50,232 nt of DNA from an uncultured Elusimicrobia bacterium (GTDB lineage Bacteria > Elusimicrobiota > Endomicrobiia > Endomicrobiales > Endomicrobiaceae), in contig CALGGE010000033.1 of assembly GCA_937916125.1 (NCBI GenBank), forward strand, positions 1 through 50,232, in the 5' to 3' direction. Shown here in pieces: positions 41,476 through 49,816 of this stretch (position 1 is the first letter of the stretch; every line of letters starts with the position of its first letter). The position numbers and the translations under genes are program-made. Under the pieces are notes generated by a model. It was not told the origin of the DNA. It saw nothing but the letters and a program-made list of their open reading frames with translations, and did not search any database.

Positions 41476-41504
41476 TTGACAAATTAAACACTAACAAATA
41501 TAAT
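41476..41504 (+). promoter_or_regulatory. Promoter of the fatty-acid synthesis operon, TTGACA-17-TATAAT
   Basis: A perfect consensus promoter: TTGACA 41476-41481, 17 bases, TATAAT 41499-41504, 29 bases before the DUF177 start. Confidence 0.85.
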
Positions 41505-41533
41505 TAAGCTATTTAGTTTTCAGATATTTTGTT

Positions 41534-42001
41534 ATGGATAAACTGATATTAAGTTTTAATAATTTTAAAAAAGAAAAAAAGATAACGGTTCAAAACGAAA
41601 AACTTGATTTTGAATTCGGTCGTGATGACATTGTAAAGGGAACATCATTGTTCTTTTCTTTTGAAGCCGATAAGTATGACGATGTTATAAATGTTGTCGG
41701 CAACATAAAAGGAACAATGTCTTTCGAGTGTTCGAGATGCTTGAGTTTTTTTGAACAAAATGTTAATATAGGTTTTGAATGTTCTTGGACTAAAGAAGAA
41801 TATGAATACGACGTTTTAAAGGAAATAAAAGAAACTGTCCTTTTGAACATTCCCGCAAAACCGTTGTGCAAGCAGGATTGTAAAGGCTTGTGTCAGTATT
41901 GCGGTAATAACAGGAATATAAAAGATTGCTTTTGTGAACAAAACAGAACAGATGAATTTGTTGCCGAAAAGTGGTCAAAAATAAAAAGATTAAGGAAATA
42001 A
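41534..42001 (+). CDS. DUF177 (YceD) family protein
   Basis: A 155-aa protein with the DUF177 Cys pattern: FECSRCLSFF (about 66-75), then LCKQDCKGLCQYCGNN and a final CFC, a likely zinc site. YceD proteins almost always precede rpmF and the plsX-fab genes, as here, and have been linked to 23S rRNA accumulation. It is the first gene of the operon. No strong ribosome site is visible, so translation may be modest. Confidence 0.88.
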   Translation: MDKLILSFNNFKKEKKITVQNEKLDFEFGRDDIVKGTSLFFSFEADKYDDVINVVGNIKGTMSFECSRCLSFFEQNVNIGFECSWTKEEYEYDVLKEIKETVLLNIPAKPLCKQDCKGLCQYCGNNRNIKDCFCEQNRTDEFVAEKWSKIKRLRK

Positions 42002-42013
42002 TTGGGGGAAAAA

Positions 42014-42232
42014 ATGCCAAATCCAAAAAGAAAACATACTCCGCACCGCAGAGATTGCAGAAGATCAGCTAATTCTAAAATAGAAGCTGAAAATTCGAGT
42101 AAATGTTCTAATTGCGGTGCACCTAAAATGCCTCACAAAGTTTGTCCCGAATGCGGTTTTTATAACGGGAAACTTGTTGTTCCGAAAAAAGTAAAAAAAA
42201 CCACAACTCAAAATAACGAGGAAACTAAGTAA
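42014..42232 (+). CDS. rpmF: Ribosomal protein bL32
   Basis: 72 aa from ATG 42014, preceded by GGGGGAA. It begins MPNPKRKHTPHRRDCRRSAN, the usual bL32 start, and contains a four-Cys zinc ribbon (CSNCGAPKMPHKVCPECGFY). The Lys/Thr-rich tail is longer than in many species. It is 12 bases after DUF177 and directly abuts plsX. Confidence 0.96.
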   Translation: MPNPKRKHTPHRRDCRRSANSKIEAENSSKCSNCGAPKMPHKVCPECGFYNGKLVVPKKVKKTTTQNNEETK

Positions 42233-43234
42233 ATGATTATCGCACTTGATGCGATGGGCGGAGATAAAGCACCTGATATTAACGTGGAAGGTGCGATACT
42301 TGCCGTTCAACAAAGCGATAACGATATTTTGCTTGTGGGCAAGCAGGATATCATTAATAAACAGCTGGAGAAATGGTCCAAAAGCTATACTTTTCCTGCG
42401 GAAAGAATAAAAGTTGTAAATGCAAGCGAAGTTATAGAAATGGGCGAACATCCGGCAAATGCTGCCAGACATAAGAAGGATTCTTCTATGGCTGTCTGCT
42501 GTAAGTTGGTCAGTTCCGGACAGGCTGATGCTTTTGTTTCTATGGGTAATTCCGGTGCAGCAATGGCGACATCGCTTCTTTATTTAAAAAGAATCGACGG
42601 TATTTCCCGTCCGGCAATTTCAACATCTTTTCCGACGGTGTCGGGAAGATGTATAGTTGTTGACGTGGGAGCAAATGTTGACTGTAAGCCGGAAAACCTT
42701 TTACAGTTTGCCATTATGGGCAGCGTTTATTGTCAGAACGTTTTGAAAATAGAAAGGCCCAGAGTCGGAATTTTGTCTATAGGCGAAGAAGAGTCTAAAG
42801 GCAACGAACTGATTTTTGAAGCAAGTAAACTTATAAAAAATACCAATCTTAATTTTATCGGTAATATAGAAGGCGGAGATATACCTAAAGCTAAGGCTGA
42901 TGTCGTCGTATGCGACGGTTTTGTCGGTAATGTTTTTTTGAAATCAAGCGAAGGCGTTGCCGAGATGCTTGTAAAACTTATCAAAAACGCCATAGCAAAT
43001 AACCCTTTATATTGGGGAGCCGTACCTTTCTTAAAGTTTGCAATGAAAGGCGTTAAAAGAAAAATAGATTACGGCGAACAGGGCGGAGCTCCTCTTTTGG
43101 GAGTGAACGGACCCTGTCTTATAGGGCACGGGAAGTCCAATGCAAAAGCCGTAAAAAATGCCGTAAGTTTTGCCGCAAGGTATGCAAAGAGCAACGTTGC
43201 GGAAAAGATTGCGGAAGAAATAAAAAAAATATAG
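42233..43234 (+). CDS. plsX: Phosphate acyltransferase PlsX
   Basis: A 333-aa protein starting MIIALDAMGGDKAPDINVEG, the PlsX signature. It also has EMGEHPANAARHKKDSSMAV, FVSMGNSGAAMATSLLYL, VVDVGANVDCKPENLLQFA, IGEEESKGNE and DGFVGNVFLKSSEGVAEM. It converts acyl-ACP to acyl phosphate for phospholipid synthesis. It begins at the base after the rpmF stop and is followed after 15 bases by fabH. Confidence 0.97.
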   Translation: MIIALDAMGGDKAPDINVEGAILAVQQSDNDILLVGKQDIINKQLEKWSKSYTFPAERIKVVNASEVIEMGEHPANAARHKKDSSMAVCCKLVSSGQADAFVSMGNSGAAMATSLLYLKRIDGISRPAISTSFPTVSGRCIVVDVGANVDCKPENLLQFAIMGSVYCQNVLKIERPRVGILSIGEEESKGNELIFEASKLIKNTNLNFIGNIEGGDIPKAKADVVVCDGFVGNVFLKSSEGVAEMLVKLIKNAIANNPLYWGAVPFLKFAMKGVKRKIDYGEQGGAPLLGVNGPCLIGHGKSNAKAVKNAVSFAARYAKSNVAEKIAEEIKKI

Positions 43235-43249
43235 ACAGGTGTTTATTTA

Positions 43250-44245
43250 ATGAACAAAAAAACGGGTGTAAAGATTTTATCTACGGGTTCTTATGTTCCG
43301 GAGAGAGTTTTAACGAATTTTGATTTGGAAAAAATGGTGGAGACTTCCGACGAGTGGATATCTACCAGAACGGGAATAAAAGAAAGAAGAATTATTGATA
43401 AGTCTCAGGTTACGTCGGATTTGGCGTACAATGCTTCCGTTAAAGCCATTGAAAAAGCAAAAATTTCCGTTGATGATATAGATTTAATTGTAGTCGCTAC
43501 AATCAGCGGCGATGCTCCGATGCCTTCGACGGCGTGCTATCTTCAGAAAAAATTAAAAGCATTTAATGCAACCGCATTTGATATTTCCGCGGCATGTTCC
43601 GGCTTTATATACGGAACATCGGTAGTAAAAGGTTTAATACAGTCGGGACAATATAAAAAAGTTCTTCTTGTCGGTGTTGAGGCTCTTTCCAGAGTTACCG
43701 ACTGGACGGACAGAAATACATGTGTTTTGTTCGGCGACGGTGCCGGTGCAATGATATTTGAAGCTTCCGAACAGGATGACGATATAGTTTCGTCGTATCT
43801 AGGTTCGGACGGAAGTTTTACGGAATTACTTGATATCCCGGCAGGCGGTGCAATAAACCCCACTACGGAAGAAACCGTCAGGCAGAGATTACATTTCATT
43901 AAAATGCAGGGGAAAGAAGTTTTTAAAGTTGCGGTAACAAAAATGGTCGAAGCCGCATTTAAAGCTCAGCAACTTGCAGGTCTTTCCGACAACGATATTT
44001 CTTTATACGTTCCCCATCAGGCAAATTTAAGAATTATCGATGCGGTTATAAAAAAATCCGGAATAAATAAAGATAAAGTTTATATAAATGTTCATAAGTA
44101 CGGCAATATGTCGGCAGCAACCACCATAGTTGCTCTTGACGAAGCTATCAGCGAGGGAAAAGTTAACAAAAATTCTCTTGTTGAGTTGGTCGCTTTCGGT
44201 GCGGGGCTTACTTGGGGTGCCTGCATACTCAGAATAAATTTTTAA
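43250..44245 (+). CDS. fabH: 3-oxoacyl-ACP synthase III
   Basis: A 331-aa thiolase-fold enzyme with catalytic Cys116 in ISAACSGFIYG, His in YVPHQANLRI and Asn in KYGNMSAA, plus the substrate motif ETSDEWISTRTGIKER. It starts fatty acid chains by condensing acetyl-CoA (or branched acyl-CoA) with malonyl-ACP. Order plsX-fabH-fabD is standard. Confidence 0.97.
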   Translation: MNKKTGVKILSTGSYVPERVLTNFDLEKMVETSDEWISTRTGIKERRIIDKSQVTSDLAYNASVKAIEKAKISVDDIDLIVVATISGDAPMPSTACYLQKKLKAFNATAFDISAACSGFIYGTSVVKGLIQSGQYKKVLLVGVEALSRVTDWTDRNTCVLFGDGAGAMIFEASEQDDDIVSSYLGSDGSFTELLDIPAGGAINPTTEETVRQRLHFIKMQGKEVFKVAVTKMVEAAFKAQQLAGLSDNDISLYVPHQANLRIIDAVIKKSGINKDKVYINVHKYGNMSAATTIVALDEAISEGKVNKNSLVELVAFGAGLTWGACILRINF

Positions 44246-44271
44246 AAAACAAATTTTTGAGGTTTTTTAAT

Positions 44272-45219
44272 ATGAAGAAAATAGTTTTAATGTTTCCCGG
44301 TCAGGGGTCTCAAACGGTTGGTATGGGAAAAGATTTTTATGCTAAGTTTCCTGCTTCAAAAAATATAATCGACGGTTTGGATGATGAACTTAAAAAAGTT
44401 ATTTTTGAAGGGCCTGAAGAAAGTTTAAAAGATACAAAAAATGCTCAGCCCGCAATATTTGCGGTGAGCGTTGCAATGTTTGAAGCGTTGAAATCTTCAA
44501 TAGATTTAAATAATTTTGAAATAGTTACCGCAGGTCATTCTTTGGGAGAATATTCCGCACTTTATGCGGCGGGATATTTTAATTTTGTCGACGGATTGAA
44601 TATCGTTAAAGCAAGAGGTTCTTTTATAGCGGAAGCTTCCGCCTCAAATCCCGGTGCAATGGCTGCAATTATCGGTATGGCAAAAGAGGGTGTTTTTGAT
44701 ATTTGCAAACAGGCGTCTTCGGAGGGCGTTTGTGAACCGGTTAATTTTAATTCTCCGGGACAGATAGTAATTTCCGGTACGACTGCAGCAATTAAAAAAG
44801 CCGTAGAGCTTGCCAAACCTGCGGGAGCATTAAAGGCTGTTATGCTTAATGTTTCCGGTCCGTTCCATTCTTCTTTAATGAAGTCCGCTTCCGAAAAAAT
44901 GAAAACCGAACTTGAAAAATATAATTTTACCGACCCGAAATATTCGATATTAACAAATTGCGATGCCGAATTTACAAAAGATAAATCTTTAATAAAAGAA
45001 AAGTCCGTTAAGCAAATATGCAGCCCTGTTTTATGGGATGTGTCGATGAAAAATGCGATAAATAACGGATTTGATACATTTATAGAAATAGGTCCGGGAA
45101 GAGTTTTATCGGGCTTAATGAGAAGAATTGATAAAACCAAAAAAACGGTAAATATTGAAAATATTGAAAGTTTAGAAAATACGGTTGAACAGCTGAAAAC
45201 GGCAATGTACAATGTATAA
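44272..45219 (+). CDS. fabD: Malonyl-CoA-ACP transacylase
   Basis: 315 aa from ATG 44272 (TTGAGG upstream; the longer frame has no ribosome site). MFPGQGSQTVGMGKDF, active-site Ser90 in AGHSLGEYSAL, a catalytic His near GPFHSSLM and the C-terminal EIGPGRVLSGLMRR. It loads malonyl onto ACP. The last codons (EQLKTAMYNV, stop TAA) are encoded by sequence that is part of a composite repeat, including TTGAAC-17-TACAAT. The native end may thus have been replaced or shaped by the repeat. Confidence 0.96.
   Translation: MKKIVLMFPGQGSQTVGMGKDFYAKFPASKNIIDGLDDELKKVIFEGPEESLKDTKNAQPAIFAVSVAMFEALKSSIDLNNFEIVTAGHSLGEYSALYAAGYFNFVDGLNIVKARGSFIAEASASNPGAMAAIIGMAKEGVFDICKQASSEGVCEPVNFNSPGQIVISGTTAAIKKAVELAKPAGALKAVMLNVSGPFHSSLMKSASEKMKTELEKYNFTDPKYSILTNCDAEFTKDKSLIKEKSVKQICSPVLWDVSMKNAINNGFDTFIEIGPGRVLSGLMRRIDKTKKTVNIENIESLENTVEQLKTAMYNV
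45185..45213 (+). promoter_or_regulatory. Repeat-borne promoter candidate, TTGAAC-17-TACAAT
   Basis: TTGAAC 45185-45190, 17 bases, TACAAT 45208-45213, overlapping the last codons of fabD. Several TATAAT boxes follow in the 7-bp array. Faces fabG. Confidence 0.5.
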
Positions 45220-45309
45220 TATAATGTATAATGTATAATGTACAATGTATAATGAACTACGAGAACGACAAAACGGCAATGAACGGCAACGACAACGACA
45301 GTTGAAAAG

Positions 45310-45338
45310 TTGAAGAGTTGAAAACGACAATGTACAAT
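45310..45338 (+). promoter_or_regulatory. Repeat-borne promoter candidate, TTGAAG-17-TACAAT
   Basis: TTGAAG 45310-45315, 17 bases, TACAAT 45333-45338. Same layout as 27927-27955. Faces fabG, 163 bases away. Confidence 0.5.
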
Positions 45339-45464
45339 GTACAATGAACGACAACGACAAACTACAACAATCAACGGCGAGATGCTTCGACAAGCTCAGC
45401 ATGACAGAAAGACGGTTGAAGAGTTGAATAGTTGAAAAGTTGAGAACGACAGTTGAATAGTTGT

Positions 45465-45494
45465 AAAAATCGCAAAGCGATTTTTTTTAAGGAG
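45465..45494 (+). promoter_or_regulatory. Hairpin plus ribosome site leader of fabG
   Basis: AAAAATCGC-AAA-GCGATTTTT (45465-45485) followed by AAGGAG (45489-45494) and ATG 45501. Almost identical to the leader at 48585-48612. Confidence 0.75.
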
Positions 45495-45500
45495 AAATAT

Positions 45501-46244
45501 ATGAAATTAAAAGATCAGGTTGCAGTTATTACAGGTAGTGCTCAGGGAATAGGAAAAACAATTGCCGAAACTTTTGCAAAAGAAGGGGCAAAGGTTGTTA
45601 TTACCGATATCAATATCGAAAAAGCTCAGGCTACGGCCGATGAAATAAAAAGTAAATATAATGTTGAAACTATCGCCGTTCCGAGCAACGTTACTAAACT
45701 TTCCGACTGTGAAAATTTAATGGCACAGACGATTGAAAAGTTCGGCAAAATAGATATACTTGTAAACAATGCCGGTATCACAAAAGATAATCTTGTACTC
45801 AGAATGAGCGAACAGGAATGGGATGCTGTTATTTCCGTAAATTTAAAAGGCGTGTTCAATTCCATTAAAGCCGTTACAAGAATAATGTTTAAACAGAGAC
45901 ACGGAAGAATTATAAATATTGCTTCGGTTGTAGGTATTATGGGTAATGCCGGTCAGGCAAATTATTCCGCATCAAAAGGCGGCGTTATTGCTTTAACAAA
46001 AACCTGTGCAAAGGAATTTTCCTCCAGAAACATTTTGGTTAATGCAATTGCTCCTGGCTTTATCAAGACTGCAATGACGGATGCTCTTTCCGACGAGGTT
46101 AAGGCAAAATATGCAGAAGTTATTCCTTTAAAAAGATTGGGCGAAGCTCAGGATATTGCAAATTCCGCACTCTTTTTGGCAAGCGAAGATTCCTCTTACA
46201 TTACGGGAAATGTCATTAACGTAAACGGCGGAATGTATATGTAA
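45501..46244 (+). CDS. fabG: 3-oxoacyl-ACP reductase
   Basis: 247 aa from ATG 45501 with AAGGAG 7 bases upstream. NADPH motif ITGSAQGIGKTIAE, LVNNAGITKDN, catalytic Ser in INIASVVGIMG, YSASKGGVIALTK (Tyr and Lys), NAIAPGFIKTAMTD and the C-terminal VINVNGGMYM. It reduces 3-oxoacyl-ACP in each elongation cycle. A repeat block of about 300 bases separates it from fabD, so it likely has its own (repeat-borne) promoter. Confidence 0.97.
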   Translation: MKLKDQVAVITGSAQGIGKTIAETFAKEGAKVVITDINIEKAQATADEIKSKYNVETIAVPSNVTKLSDCENLMAQTIEKFGKIDILVNNAGITKDNLVLRMSEQEWDAVISVNLKGVFNSIKAVTRIMFKQRHGRIINIASVVGIMGNAGQANYSASKGGVIALTKTCAKEFSSRNILVNAIAPGFIKTAMTDALSDEVKAKYAEVIPLKRLGEAQDIANSALFLASEDSSYITGNVINVNGGMYM

Positions 46245-46252
46245 GCCGATTA

Positions 46253-46278
46253 AAAACTTGCAAATTTTTGTAAGTTTT
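46253..46278. other. Hairpin between fabG and acpP
   Basis: AAAACTTGCA / TGTAAGTTTT (10 bp, one G-T) with a 6-base loop. No T-tract follows. It could be an attenuator or processing site ahead of the highly expressed acpP. Confidence 0.4.
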
Positions 46279-46353
46279 GGTATAAGAATAGAAGTTTGAT
46301 TTTAATAAAATAGGGTTTAGTTATATAAACTCAAAAAAATCAGGAGGCCTATC

Positions 46354-46593
46354 ATGGCAGACATAGAAACAAGAGTAAAAGAAATTATTGTTGAACAGTT
46401 GGGCGTAGATCCCGCAGAAGTTGTTCCGGGTGCATCTTTTATAAATGATTTAGGTGCAGATTCTTTGGATACCGTAGAATTGGTTATGGCATTCGAAGAA
46501 GAATTCGGAATTGAAATTCCCGATGAAGAAGCTGAAAAAATCCAGTCTGTAGGACAGGCTGTAGAATACATTACGGCTCATCAGGCTAAGTAA
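46354..46593 (+). CDS. acpP: Acyl carrier protein
   Basis: A 79-aa acidic protein. The phosphopantetheine site is Ser in LGADSLDTVELVMAFEEEFG; start MADIETRVKEIIVEQLGVDP; end KIQSVGQAVEYITAH. A strong AGGAGG lies 7 bases upstream. It carries the growing acyl chain. Standard fabG-acpP-fabF order. Confidence 0.98.
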   Translation: MADIETRVKEIIVEQLGVDPAEVVPGASFINDLGADSLDTVELVMAFEEEFGIEIPDEEAEKIQSVGQAVEYITAHQAK

Positions 46594-46607
46594 GAGAATA
46601 TCTTATT

Positions 46608-47852
46608 ATGGAAAGAAAAAGAATAGTTGTTACGGGTATAGGTGTAGTTTCGCCTATCGGTATAGGACAACAAGCTTTTATCGATGGCTTAAAGCAGGGT
46701 AAATCCGGAGCAGCCCTTATAGACTCTTTTGATACTACCGAATATAATACTAAGTTTGCAGGTCTTGTAAAAGACTTTCATCCCGAAGATTATATGGATA
46801 AAAAAAGAGCCAGAAGAGCGGCAAGATTTGTTCAGCTTGGTCTTGCAGCAGCAAAGATGGCAATTGAAGATTCCGGACTTGATTTAACAAAAGAAGATAA
46901 GTCTAAAATCGGTTGCGTTACGGGAACGGGTATCGGCGGAATGGATGTACTTGAAGCCGAACATACCACTTTAATCACCAAAGGTCCGAGAAGGGTAAGC
47001 CCTTTCTTAATTCCCATGATGATTACAAATATTCTCCCGGGCGAGATTGCCATAGACTACGGTTTTACCGGGCCTAACTATACGGTAACAAGTGCTTGTG
47101 CATCTTCCAATCATGCAATGGGTGATGCTTTAAGGCTTTTAAGATACGGTGATGCTGATGTTATGATAACCGGCGGTGCCGAAGGTACCGTTACGCCTAT
47201 TGCCGTGTCCGGATTTAACAGCATGAAAGCACTTTCCACAAGAAACGATGACATTAAAACGGCGTCAAGACCTTTCGATAAAACAAGAGACGGTTTTATG
47301 ATAGGTGAGGGTGCCGCAATACTTGTTTTCGAAACTTTGGAACATGCAATTGCAAGAGGTGCTAAAATTTATGCCGAAGTTGCAGGTTACGGTGCATCCG
47401 ACGATGCTCACCATATTACTGCACCGGATTCCGAAGCCAAAGGCGCGGTTATTGCAATGGAAAGAGCAATAAAAGATGCAGGTATTTCAAAGGACGAAAT
47501 AGATTATATTAATGCACATGGAACATCAACAGGTTTAAATGATAAAACCGAAACTTTGGCAATTAAAAAAGTTTTCGGCGACAGAGCATATAAAATTCCT
47601 GTCAATTCGACGAAATCGATGACGGGACATTTGCTCGGTGCGGCAGGTGCGGTTGAAGCTGTTGCAACCATATTATGTATGAAAGAAGGTTTCATTCATC
47701 CCACAATAAATTATAGCACACCTGATCCGGACTGTGATTTGGACTATGTTCCTAACACGGCAAGACAACAGCAAATTACATGCGGGCTTTCGAACTCTTT
47801 GGGGTTTGGCGGTCATAACGCTGTAATAATACTTAAAAAATATGTTGGATAA
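46608..47852 (+). CDS. fabF: 3-oxoacyl-ACP synthase II
   Basis: A 414-aa thiolase-fold condensing enzyme with catalytic Cys164 in TSACASSNHAMGDA, His in NAHGTSTGLNDKTE and His in STKSMTGHLLGAAGA. The C-terminal NSLGFGGHNAVIIL is typical. ACASSNHA replaces the more usual ACATGTHA next to the catalytic Cys, which lines the acyl pocket and may alter substrate range. It overlaps rnc by 11 bases. Confidence 0.97.
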   Translation: MERKRIVVTGIGVVSPIGIGQQAFIDGLKQGKSGAALIDSFDTTEYNTKFAGLVKDFHPEDYMDKKRARRAARFVQLGLAAAKMAIEDSGLDLTKEDKSKIGCVTGTGIGGMDVLEAEHTTLITKGPRRVSPFLIPMMITNILPGEIAIDYGFTGPNYTVTSACASSNHAMGDALRLLRYGDADVMITGGAEGTVTPIAVSGFNSMKALSTRNDDIKTASRPFDKTRDGFMIGEGAAILVFETLEHAIARGAKIYAEVAGYGASDDAHHITAPDSEAKGAVIAMERAIKDAGISKDEIDYINAHGTSTGLNDKTETLAIKKVFGDRAYKIPVNSTKSMTGHLLGAAGAVEAVATILCMKEGFIHPTINYSTPDPDCDLDYVPNTARQQQITCGLSNSLGFGGHNAVIILKKYVG

Positions 47853-48528
47853 TTTACGTAAAGTTCAAGAAAAACTGAGATATTTTTTTGATAACTCGGA
47901 TCTCTTGAAAATAGCATTAACTCACAGATCATATTCTGCAGAGCATAATTTGGATTATTGTAACGAGCGGATGGAATTTCTGGGTGACAGTATTCTATCC
48001 GCCGTTGTAAGTGAATATCTCTACAGAAAATATTACGGTGATAATGAGGGAAAGCTTTCTCAGATAAAATCCCAAATTGTTTCCGCAAAAAACTTGTCTG
48101 TATGGGCAAAAAAAATAAAACTTGACGATTACGTTTTCGTCAGCAGAAGCGAAGAAGCCAATTTCGCAAGACAGAGGGAAACTTTGTTGTGTGATTCTTT
48201 CGAATCCGTAATAGGTGCAATGTATTTGGATTCTGGGTTCTCAACGGTAAGAAATTTTATAAACAGGTTCTTGTACGAACAGAAGGAAGTTATCTCCACT
48301 GATTACAAGAGCCAATTTCAGGAAATTATACAGGCACAGTATCAGCTGCTTCCCGATTACAAGGTAGTAAAAGAATACGGTCCTGACCACGAAAAAACTT
48401 TTGAAGTGGAAGTTTATGTTAGAGATGAATATTTCGGGTTCGGTAAGGGCAGTTCCAAAAAACAGGCGGAACAATCCGCAGCCCTTAGTGCCATAAAAAG
48501 AATTGAAGGCGATTTTACGGAAGATTAG
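47842..48528 (+). CDS. rnc: Ribonuclease III
   Basis: A 228-aa protein with the RNase III signature CNERMEFLGDSILSAVVSEY, LCDSFESVIGAMYLDSGF (catalytic Asp/Glu) and a C-terminal dsRNA-binding domain (about 155-223: FQEIIQAQYQLLPDYKV and GKGSSKKQAEQSAALSAIKR). It cuts double-stranded RNA in rRNA maturation and regulation. It overlaps fabF by 11 bases and ends the fab operon, followed by a CAAAAAGC-GAA-GCTTTTTG hairpin. Confidence 0.97.
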   Translation: MLDNLRKVQEKLRYFFDNSDLLKIALTHRSYSAEHNLDYCNERMEFLGDSILSAVVSEYLYRKYYGDNEGKLSQIKSQIVSAKNLSVWAKKIKLDDYVFVSRSEEANFARQRETLLCDSFESVIGAMYLDSGFSTVRNFINRFLYEQKEVISTDYKSQFQEIIQAQYQLLPDYKVVKEYGPDHEKTFEVEVYVRDEYFGFGKGSSKKQAEQSAALSAIKRIEGDFTED

Positions 48529-48530
48529 AA

Positions 48531-48607
48531 CAAAAAGCGAAGCTTTTTGTTGTTAAAAAGTTGAATAGTTGAAAGGTTTGTTGTAAAAATCGTAAAGCGA
48601 TTTTTTA
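48531..48607. repeat. Composite repeat between rnc and the acyl-CoA dehydrogenase gene
   Basis: CAAAAAGC-GAA-GCTTTTTG triloop hairpin (48531-48549), then GTTAAAAAGTTGAATAGTTG 8-bp units and the AAAAATCG-TAAAG-CGATTTTT hairpin (48585-48605). The first hairpin may end the rnc transcript. Confidence 0.85.
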
Positions 48608-48612
48608 AGGAG
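48585..48612 (+). promoter_or_regulatory. Hairpin plus ribosome site leader of the acyl-CoA dehydrogenase gene
   Basis: The hairpin is followed directly by AAGGAG (48607-48612) and ATG 48619. Aligned with 45461-45500 before fabG it differs by one loop base, two T and a few bases after the ribosome site. Confidence 0.75.
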
Positions 48613-48618
48613 ATAAAA

Positions 48619-49800
48619 ATGAATTATTTTTTAAGTGAAGAAGAGCAGATGATTGTTGATACTGCGAGACAAATTGCTCAGGAAAAAATTAAACCTGTCA
48701 GAGAAAAATATGACGAAGAGGGAACTTTCCCTTGGGATATTGTAAAAGAATTGGCTGACGCGGGACTTTGCGGTGCATACATTCCGGAAAAATACGGCGG
48801 ATTTGGCGACGGTAACATTATGAACCTTGTTCTTGCTACCGAAGAGCTTTGCAAAGTTGACGGCGGTATTTCTTTGTGCTTGGCAGCAACGGCACTGGGA
48901 ACGCTTCCTATTTTAATCGGCGGAAACGAAGAACAGAAACAAAAATATCTTCCTAAGATTGCATCAGGTACGGTAGCCGCTTTCGGTTTAACTGAACCTT
49001 CTGCAGGTTCGGATGCAACAGGAATGAAAACAACGGCAGTTTTGGAAGGAGATTATTATATTCTTAACGGAACGAAATGTTTCATTACAAATGCCGGCGA
49101 CGCAGAAGTTTACACGGTATTTGCAAAAACCAATCCTTCCAGAGGAGCAAGAGGCATTTCGGCTTTCATACTTGAAAAAGGTATGGAAGGTTTTACTTTC
49201 GGTAAGAAAGAAAATAAAATGGGTATCAGAGCTTCTTCCACGAGAGAGTTGATATTCAATAATTGTAAAGTTCCCAAAGAAAACTTGTTGGGAAAAGAAG
49301 GTCACGGATTAATGATAGCACAGGCAACACTTGATGCTTCCAGACCGGGAGTAGCCGCACAGGCTTTAGGTATAGCAGCAGGTGCTTTGGACGAAGCAGT
49401 TGCTTATTCCAGAACCAGAGTTCAGTTCGGTCAGCCTATATCTTCATTTCAGGCTATCCAACATATGCTTGCCGAAATGGCAACTAAAGTTGAAGCCGCA
49501 AGAGCTCTTCTTTATTCCGTAGCAAGAATGATTGATGACAATAATAAAAAAGATCCCAAAGACAGAATCAGAACCAGTAAAGATTCCGCAATGGCAAAAT
49601 TATTTGCATCCGAAATTGCAATGCAGGTTACAACCGATGCCGTTCAGATTTTCGGCGGATACGGCTATTGCAAAGAGTATCCCGTTGAAAAGATGATGAG
49701 AGATGCAAAGATTACCACTTTGTATGAGGGGACCAGCCAGATTCAGAAGAATGAGATTGCGTTGAATCTTATTAAAGAACATGCAAAACTCGCAAAATAA
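48619..49800 (+). CDS. Acyl-CoA dehydrogenase (short-chain, butyryl-CoA type)
   Basis: A 393-aa FAD enzyme with FGLTEPSAGSDATGMKTTAV and CFITNAGDAEVYTVFAKT (flavin-binding signature), FGKKENKMGIRASSTRELIF, RVQFGQPISSFQAIQHMLAE and catalytic Glu370 in TLYEGTSQIQKNEIA. Members oxidise acyl-CoA, or reduce crotonyl-CoA to butyryl-CoA in fermenters. etfAB genes are not in the window, so direction and substrate remain open. It is expressed from a repeat-derived leader. Confidence 0.92.
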   Translation: MNYFLSEEEQMIVDTARQIAQEKIKPVREKYDEEGTFPWDIVKELADAGLCGAYIPEKYGGFGDGNIMNLVLATEELCKVDGGISLCLAATALGTLPILIGGNEEQKQKYLPKIASGTVAAFGLTEPSAGSDATGMKTTAVLEGDYYILNGTKCFITNAGDAEVYTVFAKTNPSRGARGISAFILEKGMEGFTFGKKENKMGIRASSTRELIFNNCKVPKENLLGKEGHGLMIAQATLDASRPGVAAQALGIAAGALDEAVAYSRTRVQFGQPISSFQAIQHMLAEMATKVEAARALLYSVARMIDDNNKKDPKDRIRTSKDSAMAKLFASEIAMQVTTDAVQIFGGYGYCKEYPVEKMMRDAKITTLYEGTSQIQKNEIALNLIKEHAKLAK

Positions 49801-49816
49801 ATATTGCGACATTATC

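Larger units (their letters stand above)
45183..45490. repeat. Composite repeat block between fabD and fabG
   Basis: About 300 bases made only of repeat modules: TTGAAC-17-TACAAT (45185-45213); 7-bp units giving TATAAT at 45215, 45220, 45227, 45234 and 45248; CGGCAACGACAACGACA tracts; GTTGAAAAGTTGAAGAG 8-bp units with TTGAAG-17-TACAAT (45310-45338); a reversed GTCATGCTGAGCTT element (about 45380-45411); more 8-bp units; and the AATCGC-AAA-GCGATT hairpin. No gene lies in it. It supplies the fabD stop and the fabG leader. Confidence 0.9.

Noticed and set aside
44562..45374. Long minus-strand open frame across fabD and the repeats
   Set aside because: It is antisense to a clear gene, and its beginning is low-complexity repeat translation (VVVVCRCRSLYIVH type).
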